Assembly: GCA_910579185.1 (NCBI GenBank)
Contig: CAJTTG010000010.1
Span: forward strand, 1-64,000
Reading direction: 5' to 3'
Length of the DNA: 64,000 bases
Origin: an uncultured Muribaculaceae bacterium
Lineage (GTDB): Bacteria; Bacteroidota; Bacteroidia; Bacteroidales; Muribaculaceae
Both the position numbers and the translations under genes were made by a program. The notes under the pieces were generated by a model that saw only the letters and a program-made list of their open reading frames with translations, did no database searches and was not told the DNA's origin. Every line of letters begins with the position of its first letter. Positions within the stretch are counted from its first letter, which is position 1. Below are positions 32,276 through 40,898 of this stretch, in pieces.

Positions 32276-34204
32276 ATGAAAAAAACAGCTTTGTTTGCCA
32301 TTGCCGCGCTTATCGTGGCACCGGCGTCGATTTTCGCAGGACATAACAGCAATGTGGATCCCACGGTGATGACGGTGGGCGGACGCGATGTACGCCTCAG
32401 TGAGTTTGAGTATCTATACAAGAAAAATAATGCCCAGCTGTCGGCCGATATGACGTTGGATGCTTATATCGACATGTTTGTCAACTATAAGCTCAAAGTC
32501 TGCGCGGCTATGGATGCCGGGATTGACACGATGGCCTCATATCGTCGCGACATGGCCATGTATGCCGATGAACTTGCGGCTCCCTACATGATTGACCGCG
32601 AGATGACTGATTCGCTGGTGGCTGCGGCCTATAGCCATTGCCAAAGTGTCCTGTCGATTCGCCATCTGCTGCTGCCGTCAAAAACTGATTTGCGCGATGA
32701 GGTGGCGCAACGTGCGTTTGCCGACAGCCTGCGTTCGGCAGCTGTTGCCGGAGCTGATTTCGAGGCTATGATCAGAGAGTATTCGGTTGATCCCTCCGCC
32801 AAGAGGCTCAGTGGACGTATGATGCTTTCAGGAATGTTCTCTCCATACGAATTTGAGGATATGGCCAACCGTACGGCACCGGGTGAGTTCTCGCCGGTGT
32901 TCGCCACGCGTTTCGGGCTTCATCTTATCCGTGTCGACGAGTGTATCAAGAACCCCGGAGAGATCAAGACGCGTCACATACTCAAACGTTTTGCTCCCGG
33001 CGACTCCATTCAGGCTGCCAAGGCGTTGGCTGCTGTCGATTCGTTGCGTGGTGTGATTCTATCCGGTGCCGATTTCGCCTCTGTGGCGTCAGCGGAAACC
33101 GACGATCCCTCGGGGCGTCAGACCGGCGGAGATCTGCCATGGTTCGGACTCGGCCGCATGGTGTCGGAGTTTGAAGAGGCTGCATACTCTCTTTCCGATG
33201 GCGAGCTGTCGGTTCCCGTGAGAACTGATTTCGGCTATCACCTGATATTGCGCGAGGCTTCAAGGCAAGTGCTTCCGCTCGATTCCGTGCGGGAGAATCT
33301 CGAACAGGGCATCATGCGTGACGGACGTTCGGAATTGGTGGCTCGTCGCGCTGTTGACCGTTATGCGGCGCAGAGCAATTCGCGTATCAATGACAAGACT
33401 ACGAAAAAGGTGCGTGGTGTGTTGGAAAAATGCAAAGGTCTCAACGACCGTTCCCGTCAGAAAATAGCCGGATTGAAAGATGCCGCGTTTGTAGTGGATG
33501 GTGTTGGGGTTGCCCCGGCGGAAATCATGCCGGCTATCGCTGCCGACTGTAATAGTGTGGATTCGGCAATGCTGCTCTATGTGTCGGCTGTCGACGCGCG
33601 TTTTGTGGCTGTCGCCGGAGAACGTATGAGAGCAACTCTGGCAGATCGTGAACCCGGTTATCGGAATCTGTACAACGAGTATTCCGACGGCATGCTGCTG
33701 TATGAGATCAGCAACAGCAAGGTGTGGGATCGCGCCAATGTCGATGTGGAGGGACTGGAAGCATATTTTCAGAATCATCGCGATGATTATAAATGGGATT
33801 GTCCACATTACAAAGGATATGTTGTCAGCGCGGAGTCCGATTCAATCGCATCAGCTGCCGCTGATTATCTGTCCGGGCTTGATGTGGATGCGTCGGCCTA
33901 TGTAACGGAGCTTCGCAAACGTTTCGGCACTACCGCAAAGATCGAACGGGTTATAACGGCAAAGGGTGCAAGCCCGATTGTTGACTATATTGCTTTCGGT
34001 GGGGATATGCCCGAGGCTGGCGACCGCTGGAAAGCATTCCGCCCGTTCCGTGGAGAGGTGGCCGAGCAGCCGGCGTCGGCGATGGATGTCAAAGGAGCTG
34101 TCGGTGTTGACTATCAGCAATATCTGGAGGATCAGTGGCTTCGCGAATTGCATGAGAAATATAGCGTCAACGTTGATAGAGAGCTGATAAAATCGCGCCT
34201 CTGA
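32276..34204 (+). CDS. Parvulin-type peptidylprolyl isomerase with two PpiC domains
   Basis: A 642-residue periplasmic folding factor. Signal peptide MKKTALFAIAALIVAPASIFAG; N-terminal chaperone segment (about 30-125) with LSEFEYLYKKNNAQ, then two parvulin domains: about 130-225 (IRHLLLPSKTD, ending TRFGLHLIRVDE) and about 235-335 (TRHILKRFAPGD, GGDLPWFGLGRMVSEFEEAAY, FGYHLILRE). The FG(Y/L)HLI ends are the family signature. The C-terminal 280 residues have no family that I know. It would speed proline isomerisation in outer-membrane proteins, consistent with the second isomerase and the OstA-like gene downstream. Confidence 0.88.
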   Translation: MKKTALFAIAALIVAPASIFAGHNSNVDPTVMTVGGRDVRLSEFEYLYKKNNAQLSADMTLDAYIDMFVNYKLKVCAAMDAGIDTMASYRRDMAMYADELAAPYMIDREMTDSLVAAAYSHCQSVLSIRHLLLPSKTDLRDEVAQRAFADSLRSAAVAGADFEAMIREYSVDPSAKRLSGRMMLSGMFSPYEFEDMANRTAPGEFSPVFATRFGLHLIRVDECIKNPGEIKTRHILKRFAPGDSIQAAKALAAVDSLRGVILSGADFASVASAETDDPSGRQTGGDLPWFGLGRMVSEFEEAAYSLSDGELSVPVRTDFGYHLILREASRQVLPLDSVRENLEQGIMRDGRSELVARRAVDRYAAQSNSRINDKTTKKVRGVLEKCKGLNDRSRQKIAGLKDAAFVVDGVGVAPAEIMPAIAADCNSVDSAMLLYVSAVDARFVAVAGERMRATLADREPGYRNLYNEYSDGMLLYEISNSKVWDRANVDVEGLEAYFQNHRDDYKWDCPHYKGYVVSAESDSIASAAADYLSGLDVDASAYVTELRKRFGTTAKIERVITAKGASPIVDYIAFGGDMPEAGDRWKAFRPFRGEVAEQPASAMDVKGAVGVDYQQYLEDQWLRELHEKYSVNVDRELIKSRL

Positions 34205-34258
34205 TGCGTTTTTGTCCACGATCGCAGTCTGTTTAGAGTATTTTTGCATTTGTGATAG

Positions 34259-34288
34259 TTTGCGAGTGAGCAAAAATTCGTAATTTTG
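34259..34288 (+). promoter_or_regulatory. Promoter of the SurA-like/OstA-like pair
   Basis: TTTG at 34259-34262, an 18-bp spacer and TAATTTTG at 34281-34288. The GTG start of the next gene is at 34326, a leader of about 32 nt. A second -7-like box, TATTTTTG, is at 34239-34246. Confidence 0.6.
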
Positions 34289-34325
34289 GCGAGATAAACC
34301 ATTTGCAAATAAAAAAATAACAAAA

Positions 34326-35696
34326 GTGAATTTCATCAGATACGCGGCGCTGGCGCTCTATTCTATTGTCGGACTGGCCGCCGCAGCACAGAACAATATA
34401 GCCGAAGAAGTGGCGTGGGTGGTAGGTGACCAGCCGATCTGGAAATCGGAGATCGAGGAGCAGTACAACAACATGCAATATGAGAAAGTGTCGCTCAACG
34501 GTGACCCGTACTGCCTGATCCCGGAACAGATGGCCATAGAGAAACTATATCTCCATCAGGCCGATATCGACACGGTGACAGTGCCCGACGCTTCTGTTAT
34601 GGCGGAAGTGGATGCGCGTCTCAACTTCTATATCACCCAGCTAGGATCCCGTGAGAAAATGGAGCAGTATTTCCGCAAATCCATGCCGGAGATGCGTGAG
34701 CAGATGGTTGATATGGTGCGCAACTCCTATCGTGTGCGCAGCGTGCAGCAGTCGCTGACCAAGGATATCAAGGCCACGCCGTCGGAGGTGCGCAGATATT
34801 ACGATTCCCTGTCGCAGGACAGCATACCCTTTGTCCCGCTGCAGGTTGAGGTTCAAATTCTTACGTTGAATCCGGTCATCCCCCGTCAGGAGATCGAGGA
34901 TGTGAAAGCACGTTTGCGTGACTTCTCGGATCGTGTGACAAAGGGTGAGAGCGAGTTCTCCACGCTTGCCATCCTCTACAGTGAGGACAAAGAAAGCGGA
35001 ATGCGTGGCGGCGAGATCGGCTTCCTTGGCCGTGCCCAGCTCGATCCTGAATATGCTGCGGTGGCTTTTAACCTCAACGATCCCAAAAAAGTCTCCAAAA
35101 TAGTCGAGAGCCAGTATGGCTATCATATCATACAGTTGATCGAGAAGCGTGGCGACCGCATCAACACACGTCATATTCTGTTGCGTCCCAAAGTGTCCGA
35201 CAAGGATCTGACCGATGCCGTTAACCGACTCGATTCTGTACGCTCGGATATCGTGGACAGCAATAAATTCACTTTTGAACAGGCTGTGGCCTATCTGTCG
35301 CAGGACAAGGACACTCACAACAACCGTGGTATCATGGTGAATCAGCAGAACGGCACTCCGCGTTTCGAGATGGCCGATCTGCCTCAGGAGGTTGCCAAGA
35401 TGGTAAATGGCCTTGAAGTAGGAGAGATCTCCAAGCCTTTTGTCATGATCGATCCCAAGCTCAACCGCGAGGTGGTTGCCATGGTGAAACTTTCGAACCG
35501 CATTGACGGCCACAAGGCTAACATGGCCGAGGACTATCAGAAAATCAAGGATATGTTCGAGGAAAAACAGCGTGAGGAACTCCTGAAACGCTGGCTCGAG
35601 AACAAGATCAAGGATACATACGTGAGAATTGAGGAAGGCTGGCGAAACTGTGACTTCACCCACAACGGCTGGATCAAAGACTCATCAAAGAAATAA
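34326..35696 (+). CDS. SurA-like peptidylprolyl isomerase
   Basis: A 456-residue SurA-type periplasmic chaperone for outer-membrane proteins. Signal peptide (MNFIRYAALALYSIVGLAAAA), SurA N-domain (VAWVVGDQPIWKSEIEEQ), then two parvulin domains: about 180-280 (GEIGFLGRAQLDPEYAAVAF, YGYHIIQLIEKRGD) and about 285-380 (NTRHILLRPKVSDKDL). The only start before the signal peptide is GTG at 34326; the next ATG would remove the SurA domain start. It is followed 17 bp later by the OstA-like gene, so LPS-transport and barrel-folding factors are probably coexpressed. It has no close similarity to the isomerase just upstream beyond the domains. Confidence 0.9.
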   Translation: MNFIRYAALALYSIVGLAAAAQNNIAEEVAWVVGDQPIWKSEIEEQYNNMQYEKVSLNGDPYCLIPEQMAIEKLYLHQADIDTVTVPDASVMAEVDARLNFYITQLGSREKMEQYFRKSMPEMREQMVDMVRNSYRVRSVQQSLTKDIKATPSEVRRYYDSLSQDSIPFVPLQVEVQILTLNPVIPRQEIEDVKARLRDFSDRVTKGESEFSTLAILYSEDKESGMRGGEIGFLGRAQLDPEYAAVAFNLNDPKKVSKIVESQYGYHIIQLIEKRGDRINTRHILLRPKVSDKDLTDAVNRLDSVRSDIVDSNKFTFEQAVAYLSQDKDTHNNRGIMVNQQNGTPRFEMADLPQEVAKMVNGLEVGEISKPFVMIDPKLNREVVAMVKLSNRIDGHKANMAEDYQKIKDMFEEKQREELLKRWLENKIKDTYVRIEEGWRNCDFTHNGWIKDSSKK

Positions 35697-35713
35697 CTCC
35701 CTCTGAAAAAAAT

Positions 35714-37681
35714 ATGTCTCGTAGAGATACTGACCATAAAGGTTCGTGGCCGCTAAAGATTTTGGCGGCCGCTTGCATTTCATTGTTTCTTGTGCCCACA
35801 ATCCTGCTGGCATCGCCGCAGTCGGCCAAGACATCCAAGCCGGCGCAGAAAACAGCTGCCGGCCAGCAGCGCGTGAAGCCGCAGATCCCGACAGCCGATC
35901 ACAGCCAGACCAACAAGGTGTTTCTCGAACATGCCGATCTGTTGCGTTATGAGCAGCAGTTCGGAGTAGGAGCCGAGGATCAGTATCAGGTGCTGACCGG
36001 AAATGTCAAGCTCCGCAAAGGAGGAATGTACATGTACTGCGACAGTGCATATCTATACGAAGCCACCAACTCCATAGAGGCCTTCGGAAATGTGCGCATG
36101 GAGCAGGGCGACACTCTGTTTGTCAACGCGGATTATCTCGACTACAACGGCCTGATCGAAGAGGCTGTGCTATATGCCGATGCCGGAAAGAAAGTCAGAC
36201 TCCGCAACCGGGAGGTGACGCTCACAACAGATATTTTCCACTACGACATGGCCAATGAGATCGGTTATTACGATGTCGGCGGCGAGTTGACCGACAAGCA
36301 GAACAAATTGACATCGCTTGAAGGTGAGTACTATCCGCAGACCAAAGACGCGTATTTCAATTTCGATGTGCATCTGACCAGCCGCCGCGACAACGATGTG
36401 CTGTATATCAATACCGACTCTCTTGAATACAACACGGCCACCCATATAGCAGAACTGGTGAGCGAAAGCGAGATCATCAACTCCGACGGCACTATCTACA
36501 CCTCATCCGGAACCTACAATACCAACAGCGGACAGGCCGATCTTTTCAAACGCTCCACCGTTCATACCCGTCGCGGAAACACTCTGACCGGTGATACCCT
36601 CTATTACGACCGTCAGAAACAGTATGGTGAAGCGTTCGGCAATATGGTTTTGACCGATTCTGCCCGTCAAAGCGCCCTGTTCGGCGACTATGGTTTCTAT
36701 GACGAAGTGCGCGACAGCGCATTTGTCACGGGTAGGGCTCTCGGCAAGGAATATTCCAAGGGGGATACACTCTATCTCCATGGCGACACCATCATTGCCT
36801 ATGTGGATCTCGTGGATTCGACCAAAGTCACCAACGTGTTTCATCGGGTGCGCTTCTATCGCTATGATGTCCAGGGTCTGTGCGATTCGCTCAGCATGAC
36901 GGAGCGCGACTCGATCATCTACATGTATCGATCCCCGATCATCTGGAGCGGCGAGCGTCAGATATTCGGCAATCAGATCAATGCCCACATGGCTGATTCG
37001 ACGATCGACTGGGCGCGTCTGCCGCTGACCGGTATGATGTCCGAGCATATTGCCGAGGATTGTTACGATCAGCTGAGCGGACTTGATGTGACGGTCTGGT
37101 TCTCTGACTCAACGGTCAGACGCATGTATGTGGAGGGCAACGTCCAGCTCATCGGCTTCCCGATGGAGAGCGATTCGACCTACAACAAATACGTCTATGT
37201 GGAAAGCAGCTACATGGATTCCTATTTCGACAACAATTCTATCGAGAGCATACATTTCTGGCCTGAGACCACATCAAAAGTCACGCCCCTTTATCTGGCC
37301 AAACGAAACAGCTATTTCCTGCCCAAGTTCAAGTGGTATGAGGATATCCGCCCACGGTCGCCGGAAGATGTATTCTCGATGCCTGAAGAGATGCTTGAGC
37401 TTTTCCGTCAGGCCGATCCTATCGTGCCGACATCTAAAGGGCCGAATGAGCCGAAACGTGAAAGCAACAAGCCGAATCCGAATGCTCCTGCTCCATCACG
37501 AGAGATGGATCTGAAACCGGAAGCCCGGATGCCGCGTGACGGTGGTGACGGTCGTCCGCCTAAACCGGAATTGACAGGTGGGCTTCAGCCTGAAGTCCCG
37601 ACTATTGAGTCTTCTCCGGCGGAACCGGAATCTGAGCCTTTGGCTGAACCTGCTGAGAACGAGGCGGATAAACTTGACTGA
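35714..37681 (+). CDS. OstA-like protein (LptA/LptD-type organic solvent tolerance fold)
   Basis: A 655-residue protein with an N-terminal signal anchor (WPLKILAAACISLFLVPTILLA) and a long beta-taco/OstA region (about 70-330). It shows repeated steps such as LTGNVKLRKGGMYMYCDSAYLYE, IEAFGNVRMEQGDTLFVNAD, and YEYNTATHIAELV-type turns. This is the Bacteroidetes OstA-like family, linked by homology to LPS transport between the membranes. The last 100 residues are Pro/Glu-rich and disordered (EPKRESNKPNPNAPAPS). It follows the SurA-like gene by 17 bp. The usual LptD C-terminal barrel is absent, so it is a bridge or soluble part, not the pore. Confidence 0.85.
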   Translation: MSRRDTDHKGSWPLKILAAACISLFLVPTILLASPQSAKTSKPAQKTAAGQQRVKPQIPTADHSQTNKVFLEHADLLRYEQQFGVGAEDQYQVLTGNVKLRKGGMYMYCDSAYLYEATNSIEAFGNVRMEQGDTLFVNADYLDYNGLIEEAVLYADAGKKVRLRNREVTLTTDIFHYDMANEIGYYDVGGELTDKQNKLTSLEGEYYPQTKDAYFNFDVHLTSRRDNDVLYINTDSLEYNTATHIAELVSESEIINSDGTIYTSSGTYNTNSGQADLFKRSTVHTRRGNTLTGDTLYYDRQKQYGEAFGNMVLTDSARQSALFGDYGFYDEVRDSAFVTGRALGKEYSKGDTLYLHGDTIIAYVDLVDSTKVTNVFHRVRFYRYDVQGLCDSLSMTERDSIIYMYRSPIIWSGERQIFGNQINAHMADSTIDWARLPLTGMMSEHIAEDCYDQLSGLDVTVWFSDSTVRRMYVEGNVQLIGFPMESDSTYNKYVYVESSYMDSYFDNNSIESIHFWPETTSKVTPLYLAKRNSYFLPKFKWYEDIRPRSPEDVFSMPEEMLELFRQADPIVPTSKGPNEPKRESNKPNPNAPAPSREMDLKPEARMPRDGGDGRPPKPELTGGLQPEVPTIESSPAEPESEPLAEPAENEADKLD

Positions 37682-37735
37682 AAAAAGTTATCAACATCTT
37701 ATTGACATTATCAACAATTGCTGTTGAAACAGCAG

Positions 37736-37767
37736 TTTGCCGCGGCGGACTATCTGTTGTAACTTTG
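37736..37767 (+). promoter_or_regulatory. Promoter of mutL
   Basis: TTTG at 37736-37739, a 20-bp spacer, and TAACTTTG at 37760-37767: a perfect pair. The ATG is at 37825. Confidence 0.75.
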
Positions 37768-37824
37768 TGGGTCGAATAAGAGGGCTGTCATAAGTTGCCC
37801 TGTAAGTAACCCACAAACAAACTC

Positions 37825-39726
37825 ATGAGCGATATAATCCGTCTACTTCCCGATTCCGTTGCCAATCAGATTGCTGCCGGAGAGGTGATACAGCGACCGG
37901 CTTCCGTAGTGAAGGAGCTGGTGGAGAATGCTGTTGATGCCGGTGCGCAGTCGGTGGAGGTTATCATAAAGGATGCCGGACGCACCCTGATTCAGGTTGT
38001 CGATAATGGTAAGGGGATGAGCGATACGGATGCGCGGATGGCTTTTGAACGTCATGCCACCTCCAAGATCGTTCAGGCCGATGATCTGTTTTCGCTCCAT
38101 ACGATGGGTTTCCGTGGCGAGGCTCTCGCTTCGATCTGTGCCGTTGCTCAGGTGGAATTGAAAACCCGTACCGCCGACAGTGAGATCGGAACCCGGCTGG
38201 TGATCAGCGGTTCCAAGGTTGAATCCCAAGAACCCGTGGCATGCGGAGTGGGTAGCAATCTGATGGTCAAGAATCTGTTTTTCAATGTCCCTGCCAGAAG
38301 GAAATTTTTGAAAAAAGATGCCGTGGAGTTCACCAATATCGCCCGTGAATTTGAACGTATGGCATTGGTCAATCCTCAGATAGATCTGAAGCTGATCCAT
38401 AATGACACCTTGATCCACCAGTTGATGCGCGGTTCTCTCAAGCAGAGGATCTCCGACCTGTTCGGTAAATCGGTTGAAAAACAGATGATCCCGGTGTCTA
38501 CATCCACATCTATTGTGACCGTGGAGGGATTTGTCGGCATGCCGGAGCACGCGCGCCGTCGAAATCCGTTGCAGTATCTGATGGTCAACGGACGCCACAT
38601 GCGGCATCCCTATTTCCACAAGGCCGTGATGCAATGTTACGAGAAGCTCATACCGGCAGATCAGCAACCGAACTACTTCCTTAACTTCACGGTTGATCCG
38701 GCGACTATCGACGTGAATATCCATCCTACCAAGAATGAGATAAAATTCGAGAACGAATCAGCGATCTGGCAGATTCTGGCTGCTGCTGTCCGCGAATCGT
38801 TGGGACGTTTCAACGCAATGCCCGGAATTGACTTCGATGCCGCACCTGAATCGATCGATATCCCGGTGTTCAATCCCAATGCCAACGGTGCGCATGGTGT
38901 GGAGATCGATGTGGACTATAATCCGTTCGCTCAGCCAATGCCTGCCACTCCCACACCGTCAGCGCCGTCGTCGGGCAGCGGACGTGGGTCGATGCCGTCG
39001 GTGCGCCGTTCAGGCATAGCTTCCAACTGGGATGCGCTTTATGAGGGATTCATGTCGGAGAGTGATTCTCCGGCTGACGATTTTTCCCAGGCCATTCAGG
39101 TTGAGAGCCGTCCGTCGGTCATTGAATCGCTCGTGGAGCCTGTGGATGATGTTCCTGCGGAACAGGATGCGTCGGCCACCATACAGGTGCGCAACCGTTT
39201 CATCATGACTCCGTCGGTCAGTGGAATGATGGTGATAGATCAGCACCGGGCACATGTCAGGGTTCTCTTCGAACGCTACCGCACCACGCTTTCCGACGGA
39301 AAGGTAGGTGTCCAGCAGGTTTTGTTCCCTGAGGTGCTGTCGCTTTCCGCAGCGCAGCATGCCGTGTTGCAGTCGCTTGAGAATAAAGTCAGGGAGATGG
39401 GATTTGACATCTCGTTTCTCGGCGATAACTCCTGGAGCGTGGTGGCTGTCCCGTCGATGCTCGGGGAGGCTAATCCGAGCGAGATACTGATGCGGATAAT
39501 CGATGATGCATCCGCCGATATATCGCCCGATGACGGAGCGCTGATCGACAGGATAGCCCTGTCGATGGCACGAAGCGCGGCCATCACTGCCGGCCGCCGG
39601 CTCACACAGCAGGAGCGCGAGCAGCTTCTTGGCGAACTCCTACGGTTGCCGCAGCCCAATTATACCCCCGACGGGCTCCCCGTGATAAAGATCATTTCCG
39701 AGGACGAACTTGAAAAACTATTTTAA
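37825..39726 (+). CDS. mutL: DNA mismatch repair protein MutL
   Basis: A 633-residue MutL that links MutS mismatch recognition to strand removal. N-terminal GHKL ATPase (about 1-330): IAAGEVIQRPASVVKELVEN with catalytic Glu, NAVDAGA, VVDNGKGM, GFRGEALASI, and DVNIHPTKNEIKF. A Pro/Ser-rich linker (about 360-405), then the dimerisation domain (about 450-633). The usual endonuclease motif DQHAxxExxxxE reads DQHRAHVRVLFE: the first Glu is Val, so nicking activity may be lost or altered. The end NYTPDGLPVIKI replaces the CPHGRP motif, which is common in Bacteroidetes MutLs. Strong promoter just upstream. Confidence 0.96.
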   Translation: MSDIIRLLPDSVANQIAAGEVIQRPASVVKELVENAVDAGAQSVEVIIKDAGRTLIQVVDNGKGMSDTDARMAFERHATSKIVQADDLFSLHTMGFRGEALASICAVAQVELKTRTADSEIGTRLVISGSKVESQEPVACGVGSNLMVKNLFFNVPARRKFLKKDAVEFTNIAREFERMALVNPQIDLKLIHNDTLIHQLMRGSLKQRISDLFGKSVEKQMIPVSTSTSIVTVEGFVGMPEHARRRNPLQYLMVNGRHMRHPYFHKAVMQCYEKLIPADQQPNYFLNFTVDPATIDVNIHPTKNEIKFENESAIWQILAAAVRESLGRFNAMPGIDFDAAPESIDIPVFNPNANGAHGVEIDVDYNPFAQPMPATPTPSAPSSGSGRGSMPSVRRSGIASNWDALYEGFMSESDSPADDFSQAIQVESRPSVIESLVEPVDDVPAEQDASATIQVRNRFIMTPSVSGMMVIDQHRAHVRVLFERYRTTLSDGKVGVQQVLFPEVLSLSAAQHAVLQSLENKVREMGFDISFLGDNSWSVVAVPSMLGEANPSEILMRIIDDASADISPDDGALIDRIALSMARSAAITAGRRLTQQEREQLLGELLRLPQPNYTPDGLPVIKIISEDELEKLF

Positions 39727-39733
39727 CAGATTG

Positions 39734-39765
39734 TTTGTCCGATAGCTAAAAACTCGTTATATTTG
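39734..39765 (+). promoter_or_regulatory. Promoter of the HU/SPOR gene, near-leaderless
   Basis: TTTG at 39734-39737, a 20-bp spacer and TATATTTG at 39758-39765. Only eight bases separate the -7 box from the ATG at 39774, so the mRNA leader would be a few bases at most. Confidence 0.75.
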
Positions 39766-39773
39766 TAACCGCA

Positions 39774-40754
39774 ATGTCAATAATAGACCATATCCAATAT
39801 CTCATCAGCCGTCACGATTGTGTAGTCGTTTCCGGTCTGGGCGCATTCGTGGCGCAGTATGAGCCTGCACGCCTTTCGGCCGACGGGCGTATGCTTCTGC
39901 CGCCTCAGCGTTCGTTGGTATTCAACAGCGTGATAAGCCATGATGACGGACTTCTCGTGGGCTCTGTGGCCCGTCGTGAGGGAATAGGATATGAGGCAGC
40001 TCGAGAGATTGTAGGCCGCGATGTTGAGATGTTGCTGCGCCGGATTGATCAGGAGGGTGCTGTGACATTGCCCCGTGTAGGCCGCTTACAGCGCACCGCA
40101 GGAGCTGCCATTGCCTTTGTTCCCGATCTGGGTCAGGGCGCGATAGTGAATGCCATGTATGCGTCGCTGCCTATGCTGGCGGTTGCTTCCGTGGCCGGTT
40201 CTGTTGATCCTGAGCCTGAGATCCTTGAAATTGATCTGGCCGGTCGCCGTCGCGCCAAAATTCTCGCACGTCTGAAACCGGCGGCCAAATATGCCGCAGC
40301 TGTTGCATTGCTCATCGCCGCAGGTGCCACGTTGACCACTCCGGCACTCATTGACCGCACCAAGGTTGATCAGGCATCGCTGTCAATTCCCAAAGTCACC
40401 CCGGCAAAACCTATCGTGGTGGAAGCCCCCGTTGCCGATGAAACGGCAGTCATGACTGAGGCGGAGAAAAATATTGTTGAAAATCCGGTCGTTATGGTTT
40501 CCGATCTCGCTTCAGATTGCGATGCGGAGAATTACAAATGTTTCGTTATAGTGGCATCATGTTCCAGCCGCAATGAGGCAGAGCGTTACATCGCCTTGAA
40601 AAAGGGTAAGGACAGCTTGAAGGTTCTTAAGAGCGATGGCCGCTACAGGGTTTATGCCGCAGTCTCGAATGACTATAATGCAGCATTTGAATTCAAATCC
40701 ACAGACAAGGCATTCGCTTCGGCCAATCCTCAGGCATGGGTATATACCCGTTGA
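39774..40754 (+). CDS. HU-CCDC81-like and SPOR domain membrane protein
   Basis: A 326-residue protein with three parts. The N-terminal half (about 1-120) looks like the paired HU-like domains seen in CCDC81-related bacterial proteins: IDHIQYLISRHDCVVVSGLGAFVAQY and a second unit GAVTLPRVGRLQRT. A membrane helix follows (about 178-198, KYAAAVALLIAAGATLTTPAL). The C-terminus (about 250-326) is a SPOR domain (KCFVIVASCSSRNEAERYIA, YRVYAAVSND), which binds denuded peptidoglycan at division sites. So the protein would connect a cytoplasmic DNA- or protein-binding part with septal wall. Conserved in Bacteroidetes; the job is not established. Confidence 0.78.
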   Translation: MSIIDHIQYLISRHDCVVVSGLGAFVAQYEPARLSADGRMLLPPQRSLVFNSVISHDDGLLVGSVARREGIGYEAAREIVGRDVEMLLRRIDQEGAVTLPRVGRLQRTAGAAIAFVPDLGQGAIVNAMYASLPMLAVASVAGSVDPEPEILEIDLAGRRRAKILARLKPAAKYAAAVALLIAAGATLTTPALIDRTKVDQASLSIPKVTPAKPIVVEAPVADETAVMTEAEKNIVENPVVMVSDLASDCDAENYKCFVIVASCSSRNEAERYIALKKGKDSLKVLKSDGRYRVYAAVSNDYNAAFEFKSTDKAFASANPQAWVYTR

Positions 40755-40898
40755 ATAATCCGTTTTTTTGTCATAAACACAACAGAAAATACGCAGCCTC
40801 TCTCCATGAATTTCCGGTGATTACCCATCTCCAGAGCAGCTATTGTTTCATGTCGATTCGCTGTAAGTCAATAACCCGTCAGAAAATAATACACAGCG

